Source: an uncultured Campylobacter sp.
GTDB lineage: Bacteria; Campylobacterota; Campylobacteria; Campylobacterales; Campylobacteraceae
Reading direction: 5' to 3'
DNA: 64,000 nt
Assembly: GCA_900539255.1 (NCBI GenBank)
Contig: UQBJ01000007.1
Span: forward strand, 6,082 to 70,081
The notes under the pieces were generated by a model. The model was not told where the DNA came from. It ran no database searches and saw only the letters and a program-made list of their open reading frames with translations. The translations under genes were made by a program, and so were the position numbers. Shown one piece after another: positions 42,580-51,734 of the stretch. The first letter of the stretch is position 1. Each line of letters opens with the position of its first letter.

Positions 42580-44015
42580 GTAACACACACAAAATGCCGC
42601 ACGAAAAAATCGTGCATCAAAAACTCAATGACGAGCAATTGCGCCAGAATTTAACAAACGCGATGCACACCTTGCAAAAAAATCGCTTGAAAGTTATCGA
42701 GGATAAATTCAACGATTGGCAAGGCTTGCGCGACAAGGCAAAGCAGGCTAAAAACAACGCTTTGATGAGCCTAGATGAGCGTTTGTTGGAGTTTGAAAAA
42801 AACGCTACTAAAAACGGAATGCAGGTGCATTGGGCTGATAGCGACACCGATGCTTGCGAGATTATCTACCAGCTAATGCTTGAAAAAAATATCAGCAAGA
42901 TACTCAAAGGCAAATCAATGGCTAGCGAGGAAGTGGGGCTTAATCACTACCTAGAAAGCAAGGGTTTGCAAGCCATTGAAACGGATTTAGGCGAGCTTAT
43001 CATACAGCTTAACCACGAAGCGCCCGTGCATATAGTCGTGCCTGCTATCCACAAAAACCGCTATGAAATCGGCGAAATTTTCAAAGACAAATTAAACGCG
43101 CCCCTTGAAAGCGAGCCTGAAAAGCTCAACGCCATAGCAAGAGTGCATTTGCGAAATCAATTTGAAGGCTTGCAAATGGGTTTAAGTGGCGTGAATTTCG
43201 CCCTTTCAAAAGAAGGAGCGATTTGGCTTATCGAAAATGAGGGCAACGGCAGAATGTGCACCACAGCCCCAGACATACACATAGCCATTTGTGGCGTGGA
43301 AAAGGTGCTTGAAAGTTTCGAGGACGCGGCGACTATGGTGTGCTTGCTAACGCCAAGTGCCACAGGGCAGTTTATCCCAACCTACAACAATATCATCACA
43401 GGACCGCGCAAAGACGAGCTTGATGGACCAAAAGAAGTGCATATCGTGCTTTTAAATCACCACAGAAGCGATATGTTGCAAAGCGCAAACTACTACGAAG
43501 CCTTGCGTTGCATAAGGTGCGGGGCGTGTATGAATTTTTGCCCTGTGTATGACAAAATCGGCGGACACGCCTACCAGACGATATACCCAGGTCCCATCGG
43601 CGAAGTGGTAAGCCCAAATCTCTTTGGCATAGATGAAACCAGCGACATTTTGAGCTTTTGCTCGCTTTGTGGGCGTTGCAGTGAGGTTTGTCCTGTGGAA
43701 ATCCCGCTAGCTGATTTAATCCGCATTTTAAGAAGCAACAAAATCGGACAAGGCAAGGATTTGCCACTTGGCAAAAACAAGGTGCAACACAGCTTTGCCG
43801 AAAGCTTTATCTTTAAACGCTTTGAGGGCATAGCGACAAATGGGGGCTTGTGGCGGTTTGCGCTTTCAAAGGCGCATTATTTCAACGGCATTTTGCACGG
43901 CATTAAAGGCGCTTTGCCTGTGGTGAAAAAATGGAGTGCTTACAAGGATTTGCCGCAAATCAAGCACAATCTTTACGATGAAGTGCAAAAAATTCAAGGG
44001 GTGCGCTATGAGTGA
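42576..44015 (+). CDS. lutB: L-lactate oxidation iron-sulfur subunit LutB (LldF)
   Basis: 479 residues. The LUD-type N-terminal domain (about 60-300: KSMASEEVGLNHYLE, NEGNGRMCTTAPDIHI) is followed by two 4Fe-4S ferredoxin motifs, CIRCGACMNFCPVY near 315 and CSLCGRCSEVCPVE near 367. It forms the electron-transfer core of the lactate dehydrogenase complex. The start overlaps lutA (ATGAG) and the stop overlaps lutC by 8 bases, so translation of the three genes is coupled. Confidence 0.96.
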   Translation: MSNTHKMPHEKIVHQKLNDEQLRQNLTNAMHTLQKNRLKVIEDKFNDWQGLRDKAKQAKNNALMSLDERLLEFEKNATKNGMQVHWADSDTDACEIIYQLMLEKNISKILKGKSMASEEVGLNHYLESKGLQAIETDLGELIIQLNHEAPVHIVVPAIHKNRYEIGEIFKDKLNAPLESEPEKLNAIARVHLRNQFEGLQMGLSGVNFALSKEGAIWLIENEGNGRMCTTAPDIHIAICGVEKVLESFEDAATMVCLLTPSATGQFIPTYNNIITGPRKDELDGPKEVHIVLLNHHRSDMLQSANYYEALRCIRCGACMNFCPVYDKIGGHAYQTIYPGPIGEVVSPNLFGIDETSDILSFCSLCGRCSEVCPVEIPLADLIRILRSNKIGQGKDLPLGKNKVQHSFAESFIFKRFEGIATNGGLWRFALSKAHYFNGILHGIKGALPVVKKWSAYKDLPQIKHNLYDEVQKIQGVRYE

Positions 44016-44703
44016 AAACAGAGTTGAAATTTCAAAGCGAAGCAAAGAGGCGATTTTGGCGGGGCTTAAAAAGGGCTACAAGGACACTGAATTCAAACGA
44101 GTGCCAAGTGCTGACCCAGCGGTGCATATAAAAAGTAGCGGCGAAATGCTGAGTGAAATGAAGCAAAAAATGACGGACAACAAATTCATCGTTGAGGAAA
44201 GCGACAAGGCACATTTGGAGGCTAAAATCAACGAGATTGTGGCAGGCTATGGCTATGAAAAGCTGATTTATCCGTCAAATTTAGGGCTTGATTTAAGCAA
44301 AATCAACGCCAGCGAAAAAGTTTGTTTTGACAAAGAAGTCGAAAGTTTGCGAAAAGAAGTCTTTCACAGCGAATTTTCTATCATCAACGCAAGCTGTGGC
44401 GTAAGCTCGCACGGCGTAGTGTGTGTCATCAGCAGCAAAGAACAGCCTAGAATGCTATCCCTTGCGCCCACGCTTTGTATCATTTTGCTGAAAAAAGAGC
44501 AAATCGTGCGCAGTATGAGCGAAGCCTTTGCACTTGTGAAAAAAGAGTGCGACAAGGCTAAATCAAGTAATGCGTTAAATTCTAACAAAACTTTGCCAAA
44601 CAACATTTTGTTTATCGCAGGACCATCGCGCACAGCCGACATTGAGCTTATCACCGTTTTTGGGGTGCACGGCTCGCAAAAAGTGCATTTGGTGCTGTAT
44701 TAG
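44008..44703 (+). CDS. lutC: L-lactate oxidation subunit LutC (LldG)
   Basis: 231 residues from the ATG at 44008; a longer frame from 43936 lies within lutB. The LUD-domain pattern is present: YPSNLGLDLSKINASEKV, FSIINASCGVSSHGVVCV and the C-terminal FIAGPSRTADIELITVFGVHGSQKVHLVLY, the hallmark GPSRTADIE sequence. LutC completes the LutABC complex but has no clusters of its own. Its stop is followed by a strong bidirectional terminator. Confidence 0.95.
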   Translation: MSENRVEISKRSKEAILAGLKKGYKDTEFKRVPSADPAVHIKSSGEMLSEMKQKMTDNKFIVEESDKAHLEAKINEIVAGYGYEKLIYPSNLGLDLSKINASEKVCFDKEVESLRKEVFHSEFSIINASCGVSSHGVVCVISSKEQPRMLSLAPTLCIILLKKEQIVRSMSEAFALVKKECDKAKSSNALNSNKTLPNNILFIAGPSRTADIELITVFGVHGSQKVHLVLY

Positions 44704-44719
44704 TTTCGCAAGAACTGAA

Positions 44720-44769
44720 TTTAAGGGCTTTTTATCCGTGTGCCGTTGGTAGCGGATAAAGCCCTTAAA
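44720..44769. terminator. Strong bidirectional terminator
   Basis: A 17-bp stem (44720-44738 with 44753-44769, two bulged T residues) and a 14-base loop, in the gap between the convergent lutC and ABC ATPase genes. T-rich at both ends. Confidence 0.8.
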
Positions 44770-44792
44770 GCTTGCATTTGCTTAAATTTACC

Positions 44793-45554
44793 TTACAAGC
44801 TCGTGTTTTTGCAAGGGCAAAAGTAAATCGCCTTGTTTGGCAAGGGTGCTGCTTGCGTGTTCATGTCATACAAAGCGTTAATAAAAGGCTCTTGCAAGCA
44901 CTCTTTTTGGCTAGCAAATTTAAAGATTTCGCCATCTTTTATCATCAAAATTTTATCAGCGATGAAGCATTGCTCTGGAAAATGCGAGCTTAAAATGATG
45001 GTTTTGTCCTTAAAACTAGTGATGAGTTCGAGCAGTTTAAAGCTGTATGAAATGTCAAGCGCGCTTACAGGCTCATCTAAAATGATGATTTCGTTGTCGC
45101 TGATGAGCGCGCGGGCGATGAGTCCTAGCTGTTTTTCGCCGCCTGAAAGCGAGTAGAAAAGGCGATTTGCTAAATGCGCTATGTCAAAGCTCTCTAAAAT
45201 AGCCCTTGCTTCATCTTTTTGCGCCTTTGAGTAGCTAAAAAGGCTTGATTTGGCGAATTTTCCCATTAAAACCACTTCAAGCAAGGTGAAAGGAAAGATT
45301 ATGTGGCTATTTTGTGGCACATAGCTCATCATTTGAGCGCGTTTTTTCTCGCAAAGTGTTGAATTTTCAACGCCCTTTACCTTGCAAGAACCAGCATAGT
45401 CTAAATTTCCTAGTATAGTCCGCAAGAGCGTGCTTTTGCCTGAGCCGTTTTTCCCTAAAAGGCAAAGAATTTGATTTTTGTCAAGGCTAAAATTGATATT
45501 GTTTAGCAAAATTTTGCCATTTATGCGAACGGTTAAATTGTTTAGCTCAATCAT
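44793..45554 (-). CDS. ABC transporter ATPase, FecE/BtuD type
   Basis: 253 residues from the ATG at 45554; a longer frame overlaps the permease gene. Walker A is GKNGSGKSTLL, the signature LSGGEKQLGLIARAL, Walker B IIILDEPVSALD, and the switch histidine is in SSHFPEQC. These fit the iron-siderophore, heme or cobalamin import group. A C-terminal CPCKNTSL adds two cysteines. Its start overlaps the permease stop by 8 bases. Substrate cannot be read from the ATPase. Confidence 0.88.
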   Translation of the reverse strand: MIELNNLTVRINGKILLNNINFSLDKNQILCLLGKNGSGKSTLLRTILGNLDYAGSCKVKGVENSTLCEKKRAQMMSYVPQNSHIIFPFTLLEVVLMGKFAKSSLFSYSKAQKDEARAILESFDIAHLANRLFYSLSGGEKQLGLIARALISDNEIIILDEPVSALDISYSFKLLELITSFKDKTIILSSHFPEQCFIADKILMIKDGEIFKFASQKECLQEPFINALYDMNTQAAPLPNKAIYFCPCKNTSL

Positions 45555-46548
45555 ATTTTTTCCTTGATACAAGCAGCACCACAGAAAAGACGATGACGCC
45601 AAACACACTTGTGATAATGCCTATGGGGATTTCGCTCATTGCGGCGTTTCGCGCTATGGTGTCGCAAAAGAGCAAAAAAAGCCCGCCAAGCAAAACAGAG
45701 CCTACAAGCATAAAGCGATGATTTGCTCCGAGCAAAAAGCGCGAGATATGTGGCATCACAAGCCCTATCCAGCCTATCATTCCAGCTAATGCCACGCTTG
45801 AACTCGCCAGCAAGGTAGCAAAGATAATGAAAAGAATTCGCATTTTTTTCACACTTATGCCAAGCGATTTTGCGCTTTCTTCATCTAAATTTAAAATGTC
45901 AATTTGCCTTGAAAGCAGCACCGAAAGCACAAAAATCACCACAAAAACCACAGCCACAAAGAGCAAAGGCAGCTTTTGTATGTAAGCAAGCGAACCCATA
46001 AGCCAGAAAACAATGTTTGGCAGGGTGTTGTAAGGGTCGGCAAGGATTTTAAGCGCACTCACACCAGCACTGAAAAAGGACGAGCAGATGATACCGCCTA
46101 AAATCAGCATTAAAATCGTTTTGTTTTTATCAAAAGCAAAGGACAAAAAGAGCGCAAAGCCCATAGCCACAAGCCCAAAGATAAAGCAAAAAAGCTCAAT
46201 GCCAAGCAGATTGAAGCCAAGCACCATAGCCAAAACCGCGCCAAAACTCGCCCCGCTTAACACGCCCAAAATGCCCGGACTCACCAAAGGATTGCCGATA
46301 ACCCCTTGATACAGCGCACCGCTAAGGCTCAATGCTCCGCCGATGATGAGCGCAGCGATGATTCGTGGGATTCTTGTGTGATGAAGCACAAAACTTTCAT
46401 TAGAATTATCAGGCGAAAAAAGCAGCTCAAAGCCCTTTGCCACAGAGAATTTAACAGCACCAAGGTGCATAGCCACAAGGCAAAGAGCGAGCAAAAGCAA
46501 GGCGGTAAAAACTAAAAAATAAATTTTATGCGCATTGTTTTTTATCAT
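45547..46548 (-). CDS. ABC transporter permease, FecCD/BtuC type
   Basis: 333 residues, about ten membrane helices. Family blocks are HHTRIPRIIAALIIGGALSLSGALYQGVIGNPLVSPGILGVLSGASFGA and GMIGWIGLVMPHISRFLLGANHRFMLVGSVLLGG, both standard for FecCD permeases. Only one permease gene is present, so the importer is presumably a homodimer like BtuC2 or the heme-type ChuB. It lies between the binding-protein gene (210 bases upstream) and the ATPase (overlapping). Candidate substrates include siderophores, heme, nickel chelates or cobalamin. Confidence 0.9.
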   Translation of the reverse strand: MIKNNAHKIYFLVFTALLLLALCLVAMHLGAVKFSVAKGFELLFSPDNSNESFVLHHTRIPRIIAALIIGGALSLSGALYQGVIGNPLVSPGILGVLSGASFGAVLAMVLGFNLLGIELFCFIFGLVAMGFALFLSFAFDKNKTILMLILGGIICSSFFSAGVSALKILADPYNTLPNIVFWLMGSLAYIQKLPLLFVAVVFVVIFVLSVLLSRQIDILNLDEESAKSLGISVKKMRILFIIFATLLASSSVALAGMIGWIGLVMPHISRFLLGANHRFMLVGSVLLGGLFLLFCDTIARNAAMSEIPIGIITSVFGVIVFSVVLLVSRKKYD

Positions 46549-46759
46549 CTTTTTGCCTTGTTTGGCGAGAAATTTTTTAAATTTAAAAAGGCGTAAATTT
46601 TTACAAAAATGCTTGAATTTTTAAATGAATTTTGCAAATTTTTACCGCTTTTTATCATTTTAAGCGTGGTGTTTAAAGGGCTTTTAAGATTTAGCGCAAA
46701 TTTAACAGCATTTAAATTCATCGCTTTGATAAAATGTGAATTTTCACGCAAAATTTGCA

Positions 46760-48046
46760 TTATTTGCCCTCTAATCTTTCATAATCCTCATCGCTAATGG
46801 GGCGCAAAAATTCAGCGAAAAATTCCTTTGCGATTGCTCTCGTCTCATCATCACTCAAAAGCTCGGGGTGTAGCTTTGAAAACGCCCACGGATAGCCTAC
46901 AATCCGCATAACCGTTGGCGGACGGGTGAGCCAGTTGCTTGGGCTACTTGGCGCGTAGTAAATCTTTTTATCCTTTATGGCTTGAACCCTTTGCCACTGC
47001 TCATTTGGCGCGCTTGTTAGCTCTTTGTAAAGCGCGATTTCACGCACAAAAATCGCCTCAGGGTTTAGCGCGATGATTTGCTCGTAATTTAAGGGCAAAA
47101 TGTTTTTGGAAGTGGTGATTTGCTCGCATTTTACGACATTTTCTCCGCCGATAAGCGTGGCTAAATCGTCCGCCTCATCAGCCTTTACGCACTCACTTTG
47201 CAAGCCCTCAACGCCCAAAGCAAAGTAAATTTTAGGCTTTTTTTGCACCTTTTTACGTAAATCATCTAAAAGGCTTTGCGTTTTGTGATGAAAGCGCAAA
47301 AGCCTGTCCGCTCGCTCTTTGACACCTAAATTTTCCCCATAAAGCCTAATGTTGTTTTCAAGCAAAGCAAAGTCAAAATCCGCGCCCAAAACCTTGATAC
47401 CAACCCTTTCATAAGGCTCGCTCAAAGCCTTATCCACAGACTTGTCAAAGATGATAATATCTGGCTTTAAAGCCACGATAGCCTCGTAATTTATCCTATC
47501 GCGCACGCCAAGCACGGGCAAGTTCGCCACATTTTCGGGCAAAAACTCTATGTCCTCAGGGTAAGGCTTGTAGTTAAGCCCTATCATACCTTGCGGATAC
47601 AAAATTTCAAGTAGTGCTGTAAGTGGCGGCACGGTGGCAAAGACTTTTATGATGGGCTTTTGCGCTGAATTTTGATTTGAATTTAGCTCTAAATTTAGCA
47701 TTTCTTGCGAATTTGTGCTTGAATTTACATTTGAATTCGTGTTTGAATTTAAATTTATATTTGAATTTGCACTCAAATTTGAATTTGTGTTTGAATTTGA
47801 ATTTATGCTTGAATTTGAATTTAAATTTGCATTTGTGCTTGAATGTTCGTTGCACTCGGCGTTTTGAGCCGATTTATCCGCACCACAATCAACCGAATTT
47901 AACCTCATCTCATTTTGCTTTAAATTTAAACTTGCGCTTGAATTTATTTCATTTTTTTCAGCCTTTTGACTCTCACAAGCACTAAAATTCAGCAAAATCG
48001 CAAAAGCAAAGATAAAAAGAAAGACAAAAAGAAAGGATTTTTTCAT
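46760..48046 (-). CDS. ABC transporter substrate-binding lipoprotein with Asn/Ser-rich tether
   Basis: 428 residues from the ATG at 48046, which lies downstream of a -10 box at 48087-48092. The lipobox is NFSAC (Cys24). Residues 25-129 form an extremely Asn/Ser-rich linker made of short NSN-type repeats, encoded by repeated GAATTT hexamers on the plus strand. From about 130 the periplasmic binding fold of iron-type transporters starts (IIKVFATVPPLTALL, NLPVLGVRDRINYEAIVALKPDIIIFD), ending with SSPSNWLTRPPTVMRIVGYPWAF. Same operon region as the permease and ATPase. The tether is several times longer than usual. Confidence 0.88.
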   Translation of the reverse strand: MKKSFLFVFLFIFAFAILLNFSACESQKAEKNEINSSASLNLKQNEMRLNSVDCGADKSAQNAECNEHSSTNANLNSNSSINSNSNTNSNLSANSNINLNSNTNSNVNSSTNSQEMLNLELNSNQNSAQKPIIKVFATVPPLTALLEILYPQGMIGLNYKPYPEDIEFLPENVANLPVLGVRDRINYEAIVALKPDIIIFDKSVDKALSEPYERVGIKVLGADFDFALLENNIRLYGENLGVKERADRLLRFHHKTQSLLDDLRKKVQKKPKIYFALGVEGLQSECVKADEADDLATLIGGENVVKCEQITTSKNILPLNYEQIIALNPEAIFVREIALYKELTSAPNEQWQRVQAIKDKKIYYAPSSPSNWLTRPPTVMRIVGYPWAFSKLHPELLSDDETRAIAKEFFAEFLRPISDEDYERLEGK

Positions 48047-49158
48047 CGTTTTCCTTAAAAAGCTAAATTTATTTAAAAACAGCATAATTATAACAAAACT
48101 TGTCAAATTTTGCATAAAATTCACTAAATTTTTTAGGATTTTTGCCTTGCGTGGTTTTTATAACGCAAATTTGTGCCATAAAACACAGAAATAAGCGCAT
48201 TTTACCCTTGCAAGTAAAAAGCATAAACAAATTTTTGCAAAATTTGCTCGCAATGACGGCGCAACTTTGTCATTTTGAGTGAGTGAAACGAGCGAAAAAT
48301 CCAAAGTTTTAAGACACACTTCAAATTTAAGGTAAAAAATTTACGCTTTAAAGGTGCAAATTCGCACTTTAATTTATGGATACTTCGCTATCGCTCAGTA
48401 TGACACAAAGAGTGTTCGGTATGGCAAGACAAGTCAGTATGACAAGGGTTTTGTCATTGCGAGAATTTGCAAAGCGCAAGCGTGTAAATTCGTGGCAATC
48501 CAAAGGTAAATTTGCGTTAAATTTGTGGATTGCCACGCTCGCCTTGCTCGCTCGCAATGACGGCGAAACTTTGTCATTTTGAGCGTAGCGACCCAACGGG
48601 TTGCAAGGCGTAGCCGCAGCAAAAAAAATCCACTTACAAAGACGGCACATCATTGTCATATTGAGCCTTTGTAAAAGGCGAAGTATCCACACTTTTAAAG
48701 CGCAACTTTGCACTTTGAATTTGTGGATACTTCGCCAAAGGCTCAGTATGACGAAATTGATAAGTATGACAAGCGGCATTTTTAAAAAAGCCTTTGGAAT
48801 TTGAAAATTTTTTAAATTATTTTAAAAATTTGAAATTTTTGGAATTTTTTAAATTTGACTTGAATTTTTTAAAAACTCTCCGTTTTAAACACTTATGCGC
48901 TGTGCTGTGTCTTGCTGAATTCACTGCACTTTGCCACACACTACTGCGCTCCAAAAGCACGCTTTGCTATGCAACACCGCACGCTAAATTTTCGCCCCAA
49001 GCGCAAGCATCACTCTCAAAGGCATTGCGTTAAAATTCTTTGTTTAAGAAAAATAATCCAAACACACACTCAAAGAAATTGCCTTACAATCCCTTGTCAA
49101 AGTGCCTTTTAAGTAAAAACAATCCAAATTTACAACGCTTGCTTTCAAAGGTTTGTCC
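48047..49158. other. 1.1-kb gene-poor region with many REP-like elements
   Basis: 48047-48124 is the promoter region of the binding-protein gene. From about 48240 to 48760 come at least eight REP-like elements of three types: ATTGCGAG/GGCAATCC (48452-48560, two units facing each other), GTCATACTGAGC/GAAGTATCC (about 48376-48404, 48654-48690, 48721-48751) and GTCATTTTGAGC/GAAAAATCC (about 48270-48305, 48572-48630). 48790-49158 is AT-rich with short open frames on the plus strand only. No gene can be supported; the frames seen are by-products of repeats. Confidence 0.75.
48087..48092 (-). promoter_or_regulatory. -10 box of the binding-protein gene
   Basis: The minus strand reads TTTGTTATAATTATGC, a TATAAT box 41 bases upstream of the start at 48046. 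It argues against the longer frame that begins at 48124. Confidence 0.6.
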
Positions 49159-50100
49159 TTACTGCGCTTCTTTGAACGCGCCTAAATTTAGGATTTTTTG
49201 CATTCTTTTTGCGATGAGTTCTTTTGTATCTACTTTTTCAAGCTCTTCAAGGGCGCTGCTGACATAGCTCGCCACGCTTGCGTAAGCTCCCTCTTTGTCG
49301 CGGTGTGCGCCGTTTATAGGCTCATTTATCACCTCATCGATAAGCCCTTGGCTTTTTAAGTCATCAGCCGTGATTTTAAGTGCTTTTGCGGCTTGTTCGC
49401 TTTTGGCTGGGTCGTTCCAAAGTATCGCCGCACAGCCCTCAGGCGAGATGACAGAAAAGACTGAATTTTTCATCATAGCAAGTTTATCGGCTACACCGAT
49501 AGCCAAAGCCCCGCCAGAGCCGCCCTCGCCGATAACCACAGCGATAGTGGGTGTTTTGAGTGCGGAAAGTTCGTATAAATTTGTGGCGATAGCCTCGCTT
49601 TGTCCGCGCTCCTCAGCCCCTATGCCCGGGTAAGCACCCGGAGTGTCGATGAGAAAAAGCACGGGGATTTCAAACTTTTCGGCAAGTTTAGCCACGCGCA
49701 AAGCCTTGCGGTAGCCCTCAGGGTGTGGCATACCAAAATTTCGTGCGATTTTGTCCTTTGTGCCACGCCCCTTTTGCTCGCCGATGACGATGAGCTTTTT
49801 GCCGCCCAAATACCCCGCAAAGCACACAATGCTCGCATCATCTTTAAAGGTGCGGTCGCCGTGAATTTCATAACAATCGCTCAAAATGCCCTGTATATAG
49901 TCCATAGCGTAGGGGCGGTCGGGGTGTCTGGCAAGCTGCAAACGCTCGTAATCGCTTAAATTTGAATACACCTTTTTGGTTTCTTTGGCGAGATTTTTTT
50001 TCAAAATCGCCACAGCGTCCTTGTCGCCTTTGATTTGGGCGTTGATGATGTCCTCATCGATTTGCTCTATGCCCTTTTCAAAACTCAGATACGAAGCCAT
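49159..50100 (-). CDS. accA: Acetyl-CoA carboxylase carboxyltransferase subunit alpha
   Basis: 313 residues, full length. Diagnostic segments are ARHPDRPYAMDYIQGI, EIHGDRTFKDDASIVCFAGYLGG, GMPHPEGYRKALRVAKLAEKFEIPVLFLIDTPGAYPGIGAEERGQSEAIA and GEGGSGGALAIGVAD. With AccD it transfers the carboxyl group to acetyl-CoA to make malonyl-CoA, the first step of fatty acid synthesis in the cytoplasm. It follows fabF by 2 bases, in the order acpP-fabF-accA. Confidence 0.98.
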   Translation of the reverse strand: MASYLSFEKGIEQIDEDIINAQIKGDKDAVAILKKNLAKETKKVYSNLSDYERLQLARHPDRPYAMDYIQGILSDCYEIHGDRTFKDDASIVCFAGYLGGKKLIVIGEQKGRGTKDKIARNFGMPHPEGYRKALRVAKLAEKFEIPVLFLIDTPGAYPGIGAEERGQSEAIATNLYELSALKTPTIAVVIGEGGSGGALAIGVADKLAMMKNSVFSVISPEGCAAILWNDPAKSEQAAKALKITADDLKSQGLIDEVINEPINGAHRDKEGAYASVASYVSSALEELEKVDTKELIAKRMQKILNLGAFKEAQ

Positions 50101-50102
50101 TG

Positions 50103-51314
50103 CTACACTTTTTTAAAGATAATCGAGCCGTTCGTGCCGCCAAAACCAAAGCTGTTGCTCATCACCACGCTTAAATCTGCCTTGCGTGAGTGGTTTGCGA
50201 CATAGTCTAAATCGCACTCTTCGTCTTTTACAAGCTGGTTGATAGTCGGTGGCACAATGCTATCACGCATTGCCATTAGGCAAATCACCGCTTCTATCGC
50301 GCCTGCGCCGCCTAAACAATGCCCGATTTGCCCCTTTGTCGAGCTTACCAAAGGCACAGAGCTACCAAAAAGCTCTTTTATAGCGGCGGTTTCGTTCTTG
50401 TCGTTTGCGGGCGTGGAAGTGCCGTGTGCGTTTATGTAGTCTATCTTTGCATTGCCAGCCATTTGCCACGCTTTTTTCATCGCGTGAAGCGGTCCGTCAA
50501 GGGTTGGCGAAGTGATATGATGCGCATCAGCACTTTCGCCAAACCCTATAAGCTCGGCGTATATCTTAGCACCGCGTTTTACCGCATCATCATAGCTTTC
50601 AAGCACGAGTGCGCCTGCACCCTCGCCCATCACAAAGCCGTCTCGCTCCTTGTCAAAGGGGCGTGAAGCGTGCTGTGGGTCGTCATTGCGCGTAGAAAGG
50701 GCTTTCATTGCCGCAAAACCGCCTATGCCAACGGGGCAAATCGTTGATTCTGCGCCCACGACAAGCATTTTTTGAGCAGAATTAAGCACTATGCTCTTGT
50801 AAGCCTCGCCCACAGCGTGCGTGCCAGCCGCACAAGCCGTTACGCAAGCTAAATTTGGTCCTTTAAGCCCAAATTCTATGGAAATCACGCCGCCGAGCAT
50901 ATTTACAAGGGCTGATGGTGTGAAAAAGGGGCTTACCTTGCGCGGTCCCTTGTCAAAGCACGCGATGGAGTTTTTTTCTATGTTTGGCAAACCGCCTATG
51001 CCAGCGGCTGAAATCACTCCAAACTCGTCTTTGTCGGTATCTGCGCTTAAATTCGCGTCCGTCATCGCCTCTTTTGCGGCTTTTATGCCAAGCTGAATGA
51101 AACGGTCGATTTTCTTTACCTCTTTGGCATCAACCACGCTCAAAGGGTCAAAGCCCTTAACCTCAGCGGCGATTTGCACGGGAAAATCGCTTGTGTCAAA
51201 GAGCGTGATTTTATCAACCCCGCATTTGCCATCACAAATCGCCTTAAATGAGCTTTCCTTGTCGAGTCCTAGGGCATTTATCATTCCAATGCCCGTAACT
51301 ACCACTCTTTTCAA
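50103..51314 (-). CDS. fabF: 3-oxoacyl-ACP synthase II
   Basis: 403 residues. The catalytic cysteine is in ACVTACAAGTHAVGEAY near residue 160, and the two active-site histidines are in INAHGTSTPANDKNE and GHCLGGAGAIEA. The C-terminal NSFGFGGTNGSIIF is typical. It condenses acyl-ACP with malonyl-ACP during chain elongation. It lies between acpP (21 bases upstream) and accA, so carrier protein, condensing enzyme and malonyl-CoA supply are cotranscribed. Confidence 0.98.
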   Translation of the reverse strand: MKRVVVTGIGMINALGLDKESSFKAICDGKCGVDKITLFDTSDFPVQIAAEVKGFDPLSVVDAKEVKKIDRFIQLGIKAAKEAMTDANLSADTDKDEFGVISAAGIGGLPNIEKNSIACFDKGPRKVSPFFTPSALVNMLGGVISIEFGLKGPNLACVTACAAGTHAVGEAYKSIVLNSAQKMLVVGAESTICPVGIGGFAAMKALSTRNDDPQHASRPFDKERDGFVMGEGAGALVLESYDDAVKRGAKIYAELIGFGESADAHHITSPTLDGPLHAMKKAWQMAGNAKIDYINAHGTSTPANDKNETAAIKELFGSSVPLVSSTKGQIGHCLGGAGAIEAVICLMAMRDSIVPPTINQLVKDEECDLDYVANHSRKADLSVVMSNSFGFGGTNGSIIFKKV

Positions 51315-51335
51315 AGTAAAGTCCTTTTCAAAGAG

Positions 51336-51572
51336 CTATTTTTTGGGAAGATTATCTATGTATTTTACGACATCTTCGATTTTGATGAGCTTTTCAGCGT
51401 CTGTATCGGGGATTTCGATGTCAAATTTCTCCTCCAAAGCCATTATAAGCTCGACTACATCAAGTGAGTCAGCACCTAAATCCTCGATGATTTTGGACTC
51501 CATTTTAACAGAATCCGCCTCAACGCTCAACTGCTCGACAACAACTGCCTTTACATCATCAAAAGTTGCCAT
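51336..51572 (-). CDS. acpP: Acyl carrier protein
   Basis: 78 residues from the ATG at 51572 with GGAGAAAA upstream; a longer frame to 51605 is unlikely. The phosphopantetheine attachment serine is in IEDLGADSLDVVELIMALEEKFDIEIPD (Asp-Ser-Leu). Acidic, helical, standard ACP that carries growing acyl chains. First gene of the acpP-fabF-accA operon. Confidence 0.98.
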   Translation of the reverse strand: MATFDDVKAVVVEQLSVEADSVKMESKIIEDLGADSLDVVELIMALEEKFDIEIPDTDAEKLIKIEDVVKYIDNLPKK

Positions 51573-51698
51573 TTTTTCTCCTTCGATATTTTTATCAAAT
51601 CGCATTTTACTATAAAAAATTTAAATTTTGGTTTATAAATTTAAAAAAAGCAAAAATTCCTTATATTTTTTGCATTTTTGGGGTTACTTTTCTTATGA

Positions 51699-51704
51699 TA
51701 TAAT
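51699..51704 (+). promoter_or_regulatory. -10 box for the glycosyltransferase-pseudopilin pair
   Basis: TATAAT after TTATGA in a T-rich region, 31-37 bases upstream of the start codons considered for the 51735 gene. Confidence 0.5.
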
Positions 51705-51734
51705 GCGAAATTTAAATTTAAAGGATAAATGCCG

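Noticed and set aside
46545..46797. Two opposing frames of 62 and 71 codons between the permease and binding-protein genes
   Set aside because: They overlap each other, consist of AAATTT-rich sequence and have no start signals. More likely a non-coding spacer within the operon.
47607..47985. Frames on both strands in the Asn-rich region (KFKFKHKFKF and LNLNLCLN-type peptides)
   Set aside because: They are shadows of the hexamer array; only the frame continuous with the lipoprotein signal and binding domain makes sense.
48369..48804. Several open frames across the REP-like cluster
   Set aside because: All are made of repeat units and vary in every copy; no ribosome sites or homologous-looking segments.
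49022..49158. Search for a small RNA or CRISPR-like array downstream of accA
   Set aside because: No regularly spaced repeats and no clear promoter plus terminator pair were found. No CRISPR array is visible anywhere in the window.
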